DNA of 64,000 nt from Zeaxanthinibacter enoshimensis (GCF_004362865.1 NZ_SNYI01000001.1:1-64000), one strand, 5' to 3'; positions 35,699-45,581 are shown, counted from the stretch's first letter. Notes: generated from the letters alone by a model not told the origin. Translations and numbers: made by a program.

Positions 35699-36502
35699 AT
35701 GAATATAAGAGTAACAGCGCTCTGTTTTATCTGCCTGAGTTTTAGTATCAGCCTGAACGGGCAGGAGGAGGGAAACCATACCGGTCATACAGCAACGGAC
35801 CCGGGTACCGACAAGCTATCTGCCCATCTCGATAAATGGATGAATGCCATTAACACGGATAACACTACCGCCATTGAGGAAGCTTATCTCAATAATGCCG
35901 TTAAAATTATCGCTCATAATAATATCATCAACGGGGCTCCCGGAATAGCGGAATACTATAGCTCCAATCACCCGAAGATCAGCAGGGTGCACTCCCTGTT
36001 CAAAATAGAAGCCAACAGCCAGAAAGGGATCCACTATGAAATAGTCAGTTACAGGACGGAAGACATGGAGGAGTATACCCAGCTGCTGATTCGCAGGGGG
36101 GAGGGAGAAGAAGCCAGGCGGGAATTTGAATATACCGGCAAAGCCGGGGTGGGATCGGTCCGTGTAGATACAGCAGTTATTTCAGCCAGGCGTAATGAAT
36201 GGGTGAAATTATGTAATGCACATAAGGCCGAAAATCTAGTTCAGAATGTCTACAGTGAAAACACCATGTATTATAATCATAAACCCCTGGTCATAGGAAA
36301 AAGTGACCTGGCCCGGGAATATGCATATATGAACAATGAGAATTATACCCTGGATCTCCACCCGTTGAAAGTAGAAGTAGTGAACGCCGGTCTGGTCTTC
36401 GAGATCGGGCAGTGCAGCGGGAGTTACAATGGAAAATATATGCTGGTCTGGAAGAAAGATTCCGACGGAACATGGAATGTCTATATCGACTCTAATATCT
36501 GA
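35699..36502 (+). CDS. Exported protein with two NTF2-like domains
   Basis: A 267-residue protein with signal peptide MNIRVTALCFICLSFSISLNG. Two SnoaL/DUF4440-like units follow: about 40-155 (LSAHLDKWMNAINTDNTTA, INGAPGIAEYYSS) and about 165-267 (NAHKAENLVQNVYSENTM, IGKSDLAREYAYM, ending GTWNVYIDSNI). A tandem arrangement is less common than a single domain. A histidine-rich HTGHTA lies just after the signal. Function unknown. Confidence 0.72.
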   Translation: MNIRVTALCFICLSFSISLNGQEEGNHTGHTATDPGTDKLSAHLDKWMNAINTDNTTAIEEAYLNNAVKIIAHNNIINGAPGIAEYYSSNHPKISRVHSLFKIEANSQKGIHYEIVSYRTEDMEEYTQLLIRRGEGEEARREFEYTGKAGVGSVRVDTAVISARRNEWVKLCNAHKAENLVQNVYSENTMYYNHKPLVIGKSDLAREYAYMNNENYTLDLHPLKVEVVNAGLVFEIGQCSGSYNGKYMLVWKKDSDGTWNVYIDSNI

Positions 36503-36644
36503 CGGCGCCCCCCTTCCCCTACCCAACCGATTTTATACCACTGCGAAATCAACTATCATTCCGACCGGAGTACAACTTACCGGTAGGACCAGCAATTCGG
36601 TCGCTATTATTGTAATATATTGCTGCAATTTTTTCCTCCTAATT

Positions 36645-37127
36645 ATGAGAGAATCAGGTAGCAGATCTATAGTTGATTTTTGGAACGAGTTTTTATCATT
36701 ACACCCTGGTATAGAAAACAAGGATCTACCGGAATCCTATTATTTCTGTGACAACGAAAAGGATGCAAATGAATGTGCGGAACTGGTGGTAAAAAAGATT
36801 AAAAGGGCCACTGCCACATCGCTCTGGTGGTTCAAAAAATTTGATAAACCATTACCAGAGACAGGAGATCTGGCCATAATCACGGATTGGGAGGGTACAC
36901 CTAAAGCGGTCATAGAAACGGTAAGAACAGAACCTACACCATACAGCCAGGTAACCCCTGAATTTGCTGCAACCGAAGGGGAAGGAGACGGTTCGCTAGA
37001 TTACTGGAAAAAAGTACATAAGGCTTATTACCAAAGAGAAATGGAACCTTATGGTGAAAAATTCGAAGATGATATGATCATTATTTGCGAATATTTTAAG
37101 ACCATATACGTGGGCGGAAACTCATAA
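36645..37127 (+). CDS. ASCH-domain protein
   Basis: A 160-residue cytoplasmic protein. The ATG at 36645 is used because the family starts there (FWNEFLSLHPGIENKDLP); the frame is open further upstream but not protein-like. ASCH motifs include KIKRATATSLWWF, GDLAIITDWEGTPKAVIET and FAATEGEGDGSLDYWKKVH. ASCH domains have an RNA/nucleotide-binding PUA-like fold and some act as N4-acetylcytidine amidohydrolases or ribonucleases. The function here is not settled. Confidence 0.88.
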   Translation: MRESGSRSIVDFWNEFLSLHPGIENKDLPESYYFCDNEKDANECAELVVKKIKRATATSLWWFKKFDKPLPETGDLAIITDWEGTPKAVIETVRTEPTPYSQVTPEFAATEGEGDGSLDYWKKVHKAYYQREMEPYGEKFEDDMIIICEYFKTIYVGGNS

Positions 37128-37289
37128 GCATCTCGTAGATCATCTGGTTCTCCTCCCTGGCCGCCCAGTTCCGCAAACACCTATTCTCCTACCCTGATTT
37201 TAAATCTCCATTCTTCTATCCTGTTCACTGCAATGTGCTTTACGGGTGTAACATTTTTGAGACTAAATAGTCCTTTTTTAAAAACAACA

Positions 37290-38111
37290 ATGAGGATCTA
37301 CCAACTCCTGCTTTTCCTTTTACTGGTCTGCCAAAGTTACGCGCAGCAGCGCCCAACAGAAGTATTGACGCTGGGCACCTTTCACTTTAATTTCCCCAAC
37401 AAAGATGTGGTTAAGACTGCCGCATCAGAACAGATCGATGTGTTACAGCCCCGTTACCAGGAAGAGATCAGGGGAATCGTACAGCGCTTGGAAAAGTTTC
37501 AGCCCACGGTAATAATCCTGGAATGCAGAACTGCTGCCCAGCCAAAGATAGATTCCTTGCTGAATTCCTACCTGCAGGGAGAACATAAATTGCAGAACGA
37601 TGAGTTGCAGCAACTGGGATTCCGCCTGGCTGAAAAAACCGGTAGCAGGAGGGTGCATTGCGTGGATGAATGGGGCGAGTTTAACCAGCAGGTAGACCAG
37701 GTCATTTTTGGGAAGGATTCCCTGGAGCTTGAGAAATTCAGCAATTACCTGCAAGGCAACCCGGATGCTGCATTAAAATATGAGCCGGCAACTGTCTTCC
37801 GGGAAGAAGGGATCCTCGCCGAACTGATTCAACTGAACGATCCTGCAAATATCAAAAAGAGTCTCGGGAATTACCTGGTTGGCTCTTTTAAATACGAGCG
37901 TGAGACAGGAGATTTCTTCGGGGTGAATTTTGAAACCGGTCGCTGGTTTAACAGGAACCTGAAGATCTTTAGAAATATTCAGAGAATACCGGTGAGTCCC
38001 GGTGATAAAATCCTGGTGATCTACGGGGCAGGGCATATGAATCTTCTGAACCTGTTATTTGACAGCTCCCCGGAATATGAATTGATGAACACTAACAGTT
38101 ACCTGGAATAG
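37290..38111 (+). CDS. DUF5694-type exported protein
   Basis: A 273-residue protein with signal peptide MRIYQLLLFLLLVCQSYA; this ATG is chosen over the one 57 bases upstream because it gives a clean signal. The mature protein starts TEVLTLGTFHFNFPN and includes PTVIILECR and LVIYGAGHMNLLNLL. The distribution of TFHF, E and GAGH motifs recalls TraB/PrgY-like or DUF5694 proteins, where these residues may bind metal. Function unknown. Confidence 0.78.
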   Translation: MRIYQLLLFLLLVCQSYAQQRPTEVLTLGTFHFNFPNKDVVKTAASEQIDVLQPRYQEEIRGIVQRLEKFQPTVIILECRTAAQPKIDSLLNSYLQGEHKLQNDELQQLGFRLAEKTGSRRVHCVDEWGEFNQQVDQVIFGKDSLELEKFSNYLQGNPDAALKYEPATVFREEGILAELIQLNDPANIKKSLGNYLVGSFKYERETGDFFGVNFETGRWFNRNLKIFRNIQRIPVSPGDKILVIYGAGHMNLLNLLFDSSPEYELMNTNSYLE

Positions 38112-38230
38112 GAACGCAGGTTACCGGGCCTTCGAATCCGGGGAAGGACGGAAAAGTGTATCTTTATTTAGTATAAAGCCGGAATCCTCCCCCCTGTCCG
38201 GCCAGTTCCATTAAATGACACCAGCTGCAA

Positions 38231-39001
38231 ATGAGCGCGCCGACCACCAAATGGGAACCGGGATTTTATAACGAAAAACACTCCTTTGTCTATCGCTATG
38301 GAGAAGACCTGTTACAGCTGCTAGCTCCAAATCCACAACAGAGAATTTTAGACCTGGGGTGTGGTTCCGGGCAGCTGACTTATAGGATAAGCAAAATGGC
38401 AGGGGAAACTGTCGGAATGGATAGCTCGGCCGAAATGATCGCCGATGCCAGGATAAAATTTCCGAAGCTGGAGTTCCATGTTGGGGATGCCGCTGATTTC
38501 AGTTTCCAGAAAAAGTTTGATGTCATTTTCTCTAACGCAACACTACACTGGGTCAAAGACCACTGCGGGGCGATCAGCTGTATGTACGGGAATTTAAACC
38601 CGGGCGGGAAGATCGTCCTGGAATTTGGCGGTAAGGGCAATGTGCAGACCATAATCCATGCATTGCGATCTGTGCTCCGTAAAAGGGGGTATGAACAGCA
38701 ATCCGGGCTGGAGCTGTGGTATTTCCCTTCTGTAGGAGAATATTCGACCAAGCTGGAATCGGCCGGCTTCCGGGTGATCTTTGCGGAACATTTTGACAGG
38801 TCGACAGAACTTGCAGATCCCGATTCGGGAATCAAAGACTGGCTTTCTATGTTCACCGGACCATTTTTTACTGGGATTCCCGGCGATCATAAGGAGGAGA
38901 TCTTGAATGAGGTGCAGCAAAAATGCAGGGAGCAGTGCTGGCATAACGGGAAATGGTATGCGGATTATAAAAGGATACGGGTAATAGCCATTAAGGAATA
39001 A
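38231..39001 (+). CDS. Class I SAM-dependent methyltransferase
   Basis: A 256-residue methyltransferase. Motif I is ILDLGCGSGQL, followed by an acidic VGMDSSAEMI and VGDAADFSF, and motif IV region DVIFSNATLHWVKDH. The pattern resembles trans-aconitate 2-methyltransferase-like enzymes. The substrate is unknown. It stands alone. Confidence 0.88.
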   Translation: MSAPTTKWEPGFYNEKHSFVYRYGEDLLQLLAPNPQQRILDLGCGSGQLTYRISKMAGETVGMDSSAEMIADARIKFPKLEFHVGDAADFSFQKKFDVIFSNATLHWVKDHCGAISCMYGNLNPGGKIVLEFGGKGNVQTIIHALRSVLRKRGYEQQSGLELWYFPSVGEYSTKLESAGFRVIFAEHFDRSTELADPDSGIKDWLSMFTGPFFTGIPGDHKEEILNEVQQKCREQCWHNGKWYADYKRIRVIAIKE

Positions 39002-39275
39002 AAGCAAGTTGATCCTCGATTTCACATAAGGCCGGTCTTAAATGGATTGGCTCATGTCTTGCAGCAGACCATTTTGATCTTCTTTGGATATAATCAAGTT
39101 TAACGCTGTTAAAATAATGAGGTGTACAAGAGACATTTCCCCCTGATTTTCATAAATTGATAGTCAGTAACCCCCTGATGCTAAACCAACTATAATGCAC
39201 CGGAATCTCGGTCAGTATTAAATTCCAGTTGGGTATAAAATACGGGATGTAAGACAGGGGTACAAAACCATAGTT

Positions 39276-39683
39276 ATGATATCAGGAGCTCATGCCATCA
39301 TTTATTCGAAAGACCCGGATGCCGATAAAGCATTCTTCCGGGTTATCCTGGAATTGACCAATGTTGATGTGGGTCACGGCTGGTTGATATTTGGCCTCCC
39401 GCCTTCTGAGCTTGCCGTACTTCCTTCAGAGGATAGTCAGCAACACGAGCTGTATTTAATGGTAGAAGACGTACAGGAATTTGTTGACCAGATGAGCACT
39501 AAGAACATTAAATGCAGCGAGATACAGGACCAGGAGTGGGGACTTTTGACAGAACTGACCCTACCCGGTGGGGGAAAGCTGGGGGTCTATCAGCCGAGGC
39601 ATGAAAGGCCGGCACCAATGGATAAAGAACTCGCCATATGGGCAAATCAATCATTGGCCATAGCCAAGACAGCGAAGAAATAA
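39276..39683 (+). CDS. VOC/glyoxalase-like protein
   Basis: A 135-residue protein of the vicinal-oxygen-chelate fold: GAHAIIYSKDPDADKAFFRV, a central HGWLIFGLPPSELAVL, and QDQEWGLLTELTLPGGGKLG. The usual metal ligands (an early His and a late Glu) appear at AH and TEL. It probably detoxifies or binds a small molecule. Followed 21 bp later by an SRPBCC gene. Confidence 0.85.
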   Translation: MISGAHAIIYSKDPDADKAFFRVILELTNVDVGHGWLIFGLPPSELAVLPSEDSQQHELYLMVEDVQEFVDQMSTKNIKCSEIQDQEWGLLTELTLPGGGKLGVYQPRHERPAPMDKELAIWANQSLAIAKTAKK

Positions 39684-39704
39684 AGTATTGAGGTCACTTA
39701 AATT

Positions 39705-40136
39705 ATGAAATATACCGTTACAAATACCATCAACCGGCCATTGAACGTGGTTGCCGCCAAATTCATGGAACCTGATGGCGCCCTGCATTGGATGGAGGGC
39801 CTGCAGAAGATAGAACGCCTTTCCGGGGACCCCTACAAGGTGGGTGCCAAAAGCAGGTTTCATTCTTTACATAAGAATAAAGAATTTGTCATCGATGAGA
39901 CCATTCTTGAACAGAACATGCCTCACCAGATCAAATTCGGTTTTACCAGCCCTATGGGGTATAACGAAGTAGAAATGGTATTCGAACCAATCGATGACAG
40001 CACCACCCGGCAGGTCAACAACAGTTATTTTCAACTGAAAGGATTTATGAAAATTGCAGGGCCTCTGATGAAAGGAATGTTCAAAAAACAATCCTTTAAA
40101 TACCTCGAAGCTTTCAGGGAATTTGCCGAAAAGTGA
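39705..40136 (+). CDS. SRPBCC-family protein (1)
   Basis: A 143-residue START/Bet v1-like protein (TINRPLNVVAAKFMEPDGAL, then strands EMVFEPIDDSTTRQVNNSYF). Such folds enclose a hydrophobic cavity for lipid or aromatic ligands. It is the first of two adjacent SRPBCC genes and probably shares a transcript with the VOC gene upstream. Confidence 0.82.
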   Translation: MKYTVTNTINRPLNVVAAKFMEPDGALHWMEGLQKIERLSGDPYKVGAKSRFHSLHKNKEFVIDETILEQNMPHQIKFGFTSPMGYNEVEMVFEPIDDSTTRQVNNSYFQLKGFMKIAGPLMKGMFKKQSFKYLEAFREFAEK

Positions 40137-40161
40137 GAAATATTTTAACGAAAACATCAGG

Positions 40162-40602
40162 ATGATGATCAGATTAGAATTTTCAGTGGATATCAAGGCA
40201 GGGAAAGAGGCGATCTGGAATGCTCTTTGGAGCGATAGTGGTTACCGGGACTGGTGTGGGGTTTTCTTTGAAGGATCCTACGTTGTCACAGATGACTGGA
40301 AAGAAGGAAGCACGGTTATGTTCCTTTCCCCGGATCAAAGTGGGATCTACAGCACCATCGAGAAACACATTCCAAATAAGATCATGCAATTTAAACATTG
40401 CGGAATGGTAAAAAAAGGTGAGAAACAGCCCGTGGATGAAAAAACAAAAGAATGGGCAGGCGCTATGGAAACTTATACCCTGACCGAAGGACAAGACGTT
40501 AATACCCTCACGGTGGAGATCGATATTATGGATGAACATCTCGACTTTATGAAAACCACCTTCCCGAAAGCCCTGGAAAAATTAAAAGATAATTGCAGTT
40601 GA
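40162..40602 (+). CDS. SRPBCC-family (AHSA1-like) protein (2)
   Basis: A 146-residue protein with an activator-of-Hsp90 (AHSA1)-like opening: FSVDIKAGKEAIWNALWSD, then YVVTDDWKEGSTVMFLSPD and MKTTFPKALEKLKD at the end. The ATG at 40162 avoids overlap with the preceding gene; an ATG at 40123 would overlap it by 14 bp. It is probably co-transcribed with the gene at 39705. Ligand unknown. Confidence 0.82.
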   Translation: MMIRLEFSVDIKAGKEAIWNALWSDSGYRDWCGVFFEGSYVVTDDWKEGSTVMFLSPDQSGIYSTIEKHIPNKIMQFKHCGMVKKGEKQPVDEKTKEWAGAMETYTLTEGQDVNTLTVEIDIMDEHLDFMKTTFPKALEKLKDNCS

Positions 40603-40757
40603 AGTATGTAGGAATCTGATTGCTGCGTCTTCCGGCCCTCATTCGCAATGCTGCTATCGGGCAAGGATTTAAACCTATAGAATCTTGAAAAGTGAATAAG
40701 TATTCGGATTTTATTGAAGTTCGGTCAAATCGATTTCAACTTTAAAACATACGACCC

Positions 40758-41351
40758 GTGAAGAAGAGTACTATTTACAAGATCACCGGGGGTTTAAGTC
40801 TCCTGGGTTGCCTGTCCGTAATTATAACAGATATCATTGGTATTATGGTTCATGAGGCCCATGACCCCATCAGTGATACCATCAGCATGCTGGCCATCGG
40901 TAAATACGGGTGGATCCAGGACCTGGGAATCGATCTATTTGCGATGAGTTTCCTTGCCCTTGCAGTAGGTCTCTATTTTTATAAGAGAACAGGAACCGCA
41001 TGGCTGATCAGCCTGCTGATCCTCATTTTGTTAAGTGCAGACCTCATCTTGATCGCAGAACATAACCAGTATGCCGGAGATAAAGAGAATACCCTGCATC
41101 AGAAACTGGTCTATATCATGGCCGGGCTGTTCCTGCTTTTAACATTGTTGAGCCGTTCCGGCCTGGCTAAATTAAAACCCTACCTGACCCGCTTCATTTT
41201 ATGGGTGGCCGGCCTTTGGTTGGTTTTCGCTGCTGCTTTCCCTTTTATGCCTGATGGTATTGACGGGGCTTACGAGCGGCTGGTTTGCGTACTGCTTGTA
41301 TTGTGGCCCGCGGTAGTGTCCATTGAACTAATTAATGCAAGGTCCGAATGA
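40758..41351 (+). CDS. DUF998 membrane protein
   Basis: A 197-residue inner-membrane protein with six hydrophobic segments and the DUF998 feature HDPISDTISMLAIGKYGWI. GTG is the likely start. Function is unknown. The next gene starts 34 bp later. Confidence 0.85.
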   Translation: MKKSTIYKITGGLSLLGCLSVIITDIIGIMVHEAHDPISDTISMLAIGKYGWIQDLGIDLFAMSFLALAVGLYFYKRTGTAWLISLLILILLSADLILIAEHNQYAGDKENTLHQKLVYIMAGLFLLLTLLSRSGLAKLKPYLTRFILWVAGLWLVFAAAFPFMPDGIDGAYERLVCVLLVLWPAVVSIELINARSE

Positions 41352-41385
41352 TACTTTTAGGTACTATTTGAAAATAGAACGAATA

Positions 41386-41910
41386 ATGGAATTCGAATTA
41401 AAAAAGGCCATTGAAATTCTTGAAAACACTCCCTTAGTCCTCGAGTCCCTTTTGAATGGCCTCTCAAAAGAATGGATACGCAATAATGAAGGTGAAAATA
41501 CTTGGAGTCCTTATGATGTGGTCGGTCACCTGGTTTTTGGCGAAAAAACAGACTGGATGGTGCGCATCCGGATCATATTAAGTGATTCGGAAAATAGATC
41601 ATTTACCCCTTTTGACAGATTTGCTCAAATGGATGCGGATCAGAATATACCTGTGAAGTCCCTGCTCGATGAATTCAGACTTTTACGAATGAATAATCTT
41701 GAAGAATTAGCTTCTTTAAACATACAACGGGAAGATCTGGACCGGGTGGGAGTTCACCCTGAATTTGGGGAAGTAACGCTTAAACAGCTGATCTCGGCCT
41801 GGGCTGTACATGACCTGGGGCACATCGCACAAATTTCGAGGGTAATGGCGAAACAGTATACACAAGAAGTAGGCCCTTGGACCAGGTATATGGGAATTTT
41901 GAAGAAATAA
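41386..41910 (+). CDS. DinB-family protein
   Basis: A 174-residue four-helix-bundle protein (KKAIEILENTPLVLESLLNG, WSPYDVVGHLVFGEKTDWM, ISAWAVHDLGHIAQISRVMA). Three histidines (VGHL, VHDLGH) are placed like the metal triad of the DinB/YfiT superfamily. The ATG at 41386 is preferred over one that overlaps the upstream gene. Members include bacillithiol-type transferases; function here unknown. Confidence 0.85.
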   Translation: MEFELKKAIEILENTPLVLESLLNGLSKEWIRNNEGENTWSPYDVVGHLVFGEKTDWMVRIRIILSDSENRSFTPFDRFAQMDADQNIPVKSLLDEFRLLRMNNLEELASLNIQREDLDRVGVHPEFGEVTLKQLISAWAVHDLGHIAQISRVMAKQYTQEVGPWTRYMGILKK

Positions 41911-41965
41911 TGCCGGAAATCCACTAAGCTTCAGCCGTTTGCAATAATTGACTAACTTTAGAAAT

Positions 41966-42211
41966 ATGAAAAAAATGACTTGCAGACAACTGGGGGGAGC
42001 ATGCGACCTGGAGTTCATGGCGAATTCTTACGCCGAAATCGCTGAAATGAGCAAAAATCACGGAATGGAGATGTTTCAAAAGAATGATAAGGCACATCTC
42101 AAGGCAATGCAGGAGATGAGAGACAGGATGGTATCCCCCGGTTCGGAGGCTATGAAAGACTGGACCAAACGTAAAGAAGCAGAATTTGACGCCTTACCAG
42201 ATATTGCTTAG
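41966..42211 (+). CDS. DUF1059-like small protein
   Basis: An 81-residue protein whose first part (MTCRQLGGACDLEFMANSY, AEIAEMSKNHGMEMF) matches the DUF1059 pattern of small predicted metal-binding proteins, with Cys residues in CRQLGGAC. The start at 41966 places the conserved MTC three codons downstream. It sits 55 bp after the DinB gene. Confidence 0.75.
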   Translation: MKKMTCRQLGGACDLEFMANSYAEIAEMSKNHGMEMFQKNDKAHLKAMQEMRDRMVSPGSEAMKDWTKRKEAEFDALPDIA

Positions 42212-42322
42212 TCTGGATTTATTAAGTAAACCTCAGTCGTAGACTATCTTAACGAAAAGACTTGTGTACCGCTTAATGTACGCCTGTATAATCCGCATCT
42301 CCAGCTTTCAATTGCTCTATTG

Positions 42323-42342
42323 AATATTTTCTATATATTTAA
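42323..42342 (+). promoter_or_regulatory. Recurring TATATATTTAA motif (copy 10)
   Basis: AATATTTTCTATATATTTAA-like sequence, 56 bp upstream of the gene at 42399. Confidence 0.4.
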
Positions 42343-42398
42343 TCGCCATACAGGGGGTTTCCCTGTAATCAAAAAGAACTCCTAAACAATTAATTTAT

Positions 42399-42974
42399 AT
42401 GAGGATTTTGTGTTTTGCAGCATTCCTGTTATGTCTGCATTCCTGCTCCAGTTCCTCCCAAATTGTTCTTGATGAAATTGAGCCGGAAATTCCGCTCAAT
42501 GTTTTGCATAAGAATGGAATCGCAGCTATGAATCCCGACTATAAAGGGAATTATTTTAACCTCCTTCCTTACCTCTTTTACAACAAGGGGAATACGTTCA
42601 ATGAAATACAGGGGGATTTTTACAACCTGGATTACATGGCCACATCCGACATAAATATAATGACCGGCTTTTGGAAAAAGTATGATGGCTATAAGAACGC
42701 ATTAATTGTTTTGATCGCGTTAAGCAGTACATCCACCCATTTAAATCATGAAGTTCCCATCCAAGTAGTCTCCAGTAAGAATGGTCCTTTAAAAAGAGGT
42801 AGAGTATTCCGCAATGCCATTAACAAATCACAACAAAGGATTCTTTTTGTCAAAGAACTGGAACTTGAAAACACTCATGATGTTTTGAAAAAAATTGATG
42901 ACGACGTTATTAGCGTCAGGATCGGGGAACAGGTTTACGAGTTTCTAAACCCTGAATTTCAATTAGCACAATAA
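42399..42974 (+). CDS. Hypothetical lipoprotein
   Basis: A 191-residue protein with a lipobox-like LLCLHSC (C16). No family recognised. Visible features are an early EIEPEIPLNVLHKNG, an aromatic-rich FNLLPYLFYNKGNTFNEIQG, and a C-terminal helix and strand ending YEFLNPEFQLAQ. The gene is somewhat AT-rich and is preceded by the recurring promoter-like motif. Confidence 0.65.
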   Translation: MRILCFAAFLLCLHSCSSSSQIVLDEIEPEIPLNVLHKNGIAAMNPDYKGNYFNLLPYLFYNKGNTFNEIQGDFYNLDYMATSDINIMTGFWKKYDGYKNALIVLIALSSTSTHLNHEVPIQVVSSKNGPLKRGRVFRNAINKSQQRILFVKELELENTHDVLKKIDDDVISVRIGEQVYEFLNPEFQLAQ

Positions 42975-43092
42975 TCCTGGTTCCCCCTGATTGCCCTGCC
43001 TGATACTTGTCATAAATACCTCCTTTAATTTTAGCTTATCTTTATATAGAAGGGACTGGCTACAGGCCAGGTACCCCCGAAATCGGACAAAG

Positions 43093-43488
43093 ATGATTTT
43101 TACGATCAGGATATTTGCATGGCTGATGCTCCTCGCAGGGGTATCACTGATCTATGACCCAAAATTTATTATCGGGTGGATAGAGACCAATATGACAAGT
43201 ACAGGGCTATATGTTACAGCTATTGTGCTGCGACTGCTCATCGGTATCCTGTTCATCCTGACTGCAAAAAACTCCGCGTTCCCCCGTGTTCTAAAAGTTT
43301 TGGGATACCTTTTTGTGCTGGCGGCCATTATCCTGCTGCTTGCCGGCCGGGATGATTTTCAACACTTTATCTCCTCGCTTATCCCCGCCTTAAATCCCTA
43401 TGCCCGGATAAGTGGTTTGCTCGCCCTGGCCTTCGGGGCTTTCCTTCTCTACGCCTATGCAGGCCGCAAAAGTTTTAAAAAGCAGTAA
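43093..43488 (+). CDS. Small hydrophobic membrane protein
   Basis: A 131-residue protein with four hydrophobic segments: IFAWLMLLAGVSLIYDPKFI, VLRLLIGILFILTA, VLGYLFVLAAIILLLAG and a final ISGLLALAFGAFLLYAYAG. The ATG at 43093 gives the first helix at the N-terminus; the open frame extends to 42991 without support. No family named with certainty; function unknown. Confidence 0.72.
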   Translation: MIFTIRIFAWLMLLAGVSLIYDPKFIIGWIETNMTSTGLYVTAIVLRLLIGILFILTAKNSAFPRVLKVLGYLFVLAAIILLLAGRDDFQHFISSLIPALNPYARISGLLALAFGAFLLYAYAGRKSFKKQ

Positions 43489-43564
43489 ATTTGTAATCGG
43501 GAATTCAGAAGCCTGACCGGATATCATTAATCTGCCCGGTAAACAGCAGACTATTGCAGCGCAT

Positions 43565-44305
43565 ATGGACGATCAGAATTTGGTTCGAATCAATAAATAT
43601 TTCAGTGAAGTTGGCTATTGTTCCCGCAGGGAGGCCGATAAACTGATAGAGAAGAAACAGGTGACCATTAACGGGAAGCTGGCGGAAATGGGGAGTAAGG
43701 TATCCCCCGGGGACGAAGTCCGGTTGAACGGAAAACTGATCACCGGGAAGGAGAGCAAACAGGTGTACCTCGCTTTCAACAAACCCCGTGGTATTGTCTG
43801 TACCACGGATACCCGGCGGGAAAAGAATAATATCATCGATTACATCAACTACCCCGAACGTATTTTCCCGATCGGCAGGCTGGACAAAGACAGCCAGGGC
43901 CTGATCCTGTTGACCAGTGATGGGGACATCGTCAATAAGATCCTCCGCGCCCGGAATAACCATGAAAAGGAATACCTGGTCACGGTAAAATATCCCATCA
44001 CCAAGTCGTTCATACACAAAATGAGCAACGGGGTACCCATCCTGGGAACTGTAACCAGGAAATGCGTGGTAGAGCAGCTGGACAGGTTTCGTTTCAGGAT
44101 CATCCTGACCCAGGGACTGAACAGGCAGATCCGGCGTATGTGTGAACACCTTGGGAACCGGGTGGTGGAACTGGAGCGTTACCGCATCATGAATATCAAC
44201 CTGGATGTACCGCTCGGGAAATGGCGGCATTTAACCAAGGGGGAGCTCAGGGAGATCCAGGATCTTTTGGCCGATTCCTCGAAAACTTATGACGATTCCC
44301 AGTAG
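43565..44305 (+). CDS. rluF: 23S rRNA pseudouridine synthase, RluF family
   Basis: A 246-residue protein. The S4 RNA-binding domain (about 7-60, [20 protein letters not shown]) precedes a RsuA/RluF-type catalytic domain with D107 in [10 protein letters not shown] and the family blocks [11 protein letters not shown] and [14 protein letters not shown]. RluF modifies U2604 (E. coli numbering) of 23S rRNA. Length and motifs fit the family. Confidence 0.92.
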   Translation: MDDQNLVRINKYFSEVGYCSRREADKLIEKKQVTINGKLAEMGSKVSPGDEVRLNGKLITGKESKQVYLAFNKPRGIVCTTDTRREKNNIIDYINYPERIFPIGRLDKDSQGLILLTSDGDIVNKILRARNNHEKEYLVTVKYPITKSFIHKMSNGVPILGTVTRKCVVEQLDRFRFRIILTQGLNRQIRRMCEHLGNRVVELERYRIMNINLDVPLGKWRHLTKGELREIQDLLADSSKTYDDSQ

Positions 44306-44452
44306 TTTTTATCATGCCGGATGGATTAAAGAAGTAAGAAATTGCACGGATTCTGCAATTTCCCGATTATATTTAAATCCAGGACTTCAGTTTTTACCAG
44401 TGCGACTGGATTAAAAAACAGCTCCGTAACTTTGTGAATAATTAGTGGCCTT

Positions 44453-44962
44453 ATGAAGTACTTCTTTTTCTTTCTGTCCCTGCTTTTCTTCTTCCTCTCC
44501 TGCAAGGAGGAAGGGAACGTCAGCTCCAGTGACCCGGTCAACTGGGATAAACGGACGATTTTATCTATCCCCGGCGATTCCCTGCAAGAGGGATCCAGTT
44601 ACCTTTCTGTCTATTCACAGATCTACAGCCAGACCGAACACAGGACACATGATCTTACCGCCACCGTCAGCATGAGGAACATCAATAAAAAGGACACGGT
44701 ATATATCGCGAAAGCAGAATACTTTGATACCAAAGGGAAACTTATCAGGACCTATTTTAACAAGCCTATCTATATCGCCCCCCTGGAAACCGTAGAAATC
44801 GTGATCGATGAAAAAGACCAGGCCGGGGGCACCGGTGCCAATTTCCTGTTCGACTGGGTCGTGAAAGCAGGCGTACATGAACCCTACTTTGAAGGTGTCA
44901 TGATCTCCACTTCCGGGTCCCAGGGCTTATCTTTCACTACCAAGGGTCAAAATATACAATGA
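44453..44962 (+). CDS. DUF3124 lipoprotein
   Basis: A 169-residue lipoprotein (FFLSCKE, C17). The DUF3124 pattern is seen in YLSVYSQIYSQTEHRTHDLT, VSMRNINKKDTVYI and TGANFLFDWVV. Function unknown. It overlaps no gene but its stop is 1 bp before the marC gene, so the two are probably co-expressed. Confidence 0.85.
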   Translation: MKYFFFFLSLLFFFLSCKEEGNVSSSDPVNWDKRTILSIPGDSLQEGSSYLSVYSQIYSQTEHRTHDLTATVSMRNINKKDTVYIAKAEYFDTKGKLIRTYFNKPIYIAPLETVEIVIDEKDQAGGTGANFLFDWVVKAGVHEPYFEGVMISTSGSQGLSFTTKGQNIQ

Positions 44963-44963
44963 T

Positions 44964-45581
44964 ATGCTCACCGAGGTCCTGACCAAAATATTTTTCCTGA
45001 TCGCTGTGATCGATCCGCTGGGATCCGTCCCGGTTTTTCTCGAGGCCACCAAGCAGCTGGACATGAAGCACAAGCGGAAAGTTGCCATGAGGGCTTCCGG
45101 GGTCGCTTTCCTCATCCTCTTATTCTTTATCGTGGTAGGCCAGGTTATCATGGAAGGTATGGAGGTTACCCTGGATGCCTTCCAAATTTCGGGTGGGGTA
45201 ATCCTCTTCCTCTTTGCACTTACCATGATCTTCGGAGAAGGAAAACCCGAATCAGAAAAACACCTCATCCACGATTACAGGCATATTACCATCTTCCCCG
45301 TGGCAATTCCATCCATAGCATCGCCCGGCGCGATCATGGCGGTGGTACTCTTAACGGATAATAAACTTTATTCCATCGAACAACAGGCGATCACCACAGG
45401 ACTGGTACTGTTGGTAATTATACTCACCATGTTTATTTTACTCGCTGCCAGTATTGTTCAAAAGCGGGTTGGAGAATACGGGATCACCGTCATCAGTAAG
45501 GTAATGGGACTGATCCTCGCAGCTTACGCGGTACAGAGTATTCTCAGTGGCTTAAAAGACTTTTTCGTAGTGCTTAAATAA
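44964..45581 (+). CDS. MarC-family membrane protein
   Basis: A 205-residue inner-membrane protein with six hydrophobic segments. The MarC motif is FLIAVIDPLGSVPVFL near the N-terminus, with FPVAIPSIASPGAIMAVVLL in the middle. The transported substrate of the family is not established. It is followed 19 bp later by chrA. Confidence 0.88.
   Translation: MLTEVLTKIFFLIAVIDPLGSVPVFLEATKQLDMKHKRKVAMRASGVAFLILLFFIVVGQVIMEGMEVTLDAFQISGGVILFLFALTMIFGEGKPESEKHLIHDYRHITIFPVAIPSIASPGAIMAVVLLTDNKLYSIEQQAITTGLVLLVIILTMFILLAASIVQKRVGEYGITVISKVMGLILAAYAVQSILSGLKDFFVVLK

Noticed and set aside
44356-44376. Another copy of the TATATTTAA promoter motif before the DUF3124 gene
   Set aside because: Only TTATATTTAAA is shared and the CTC block is missing; too weak to count.
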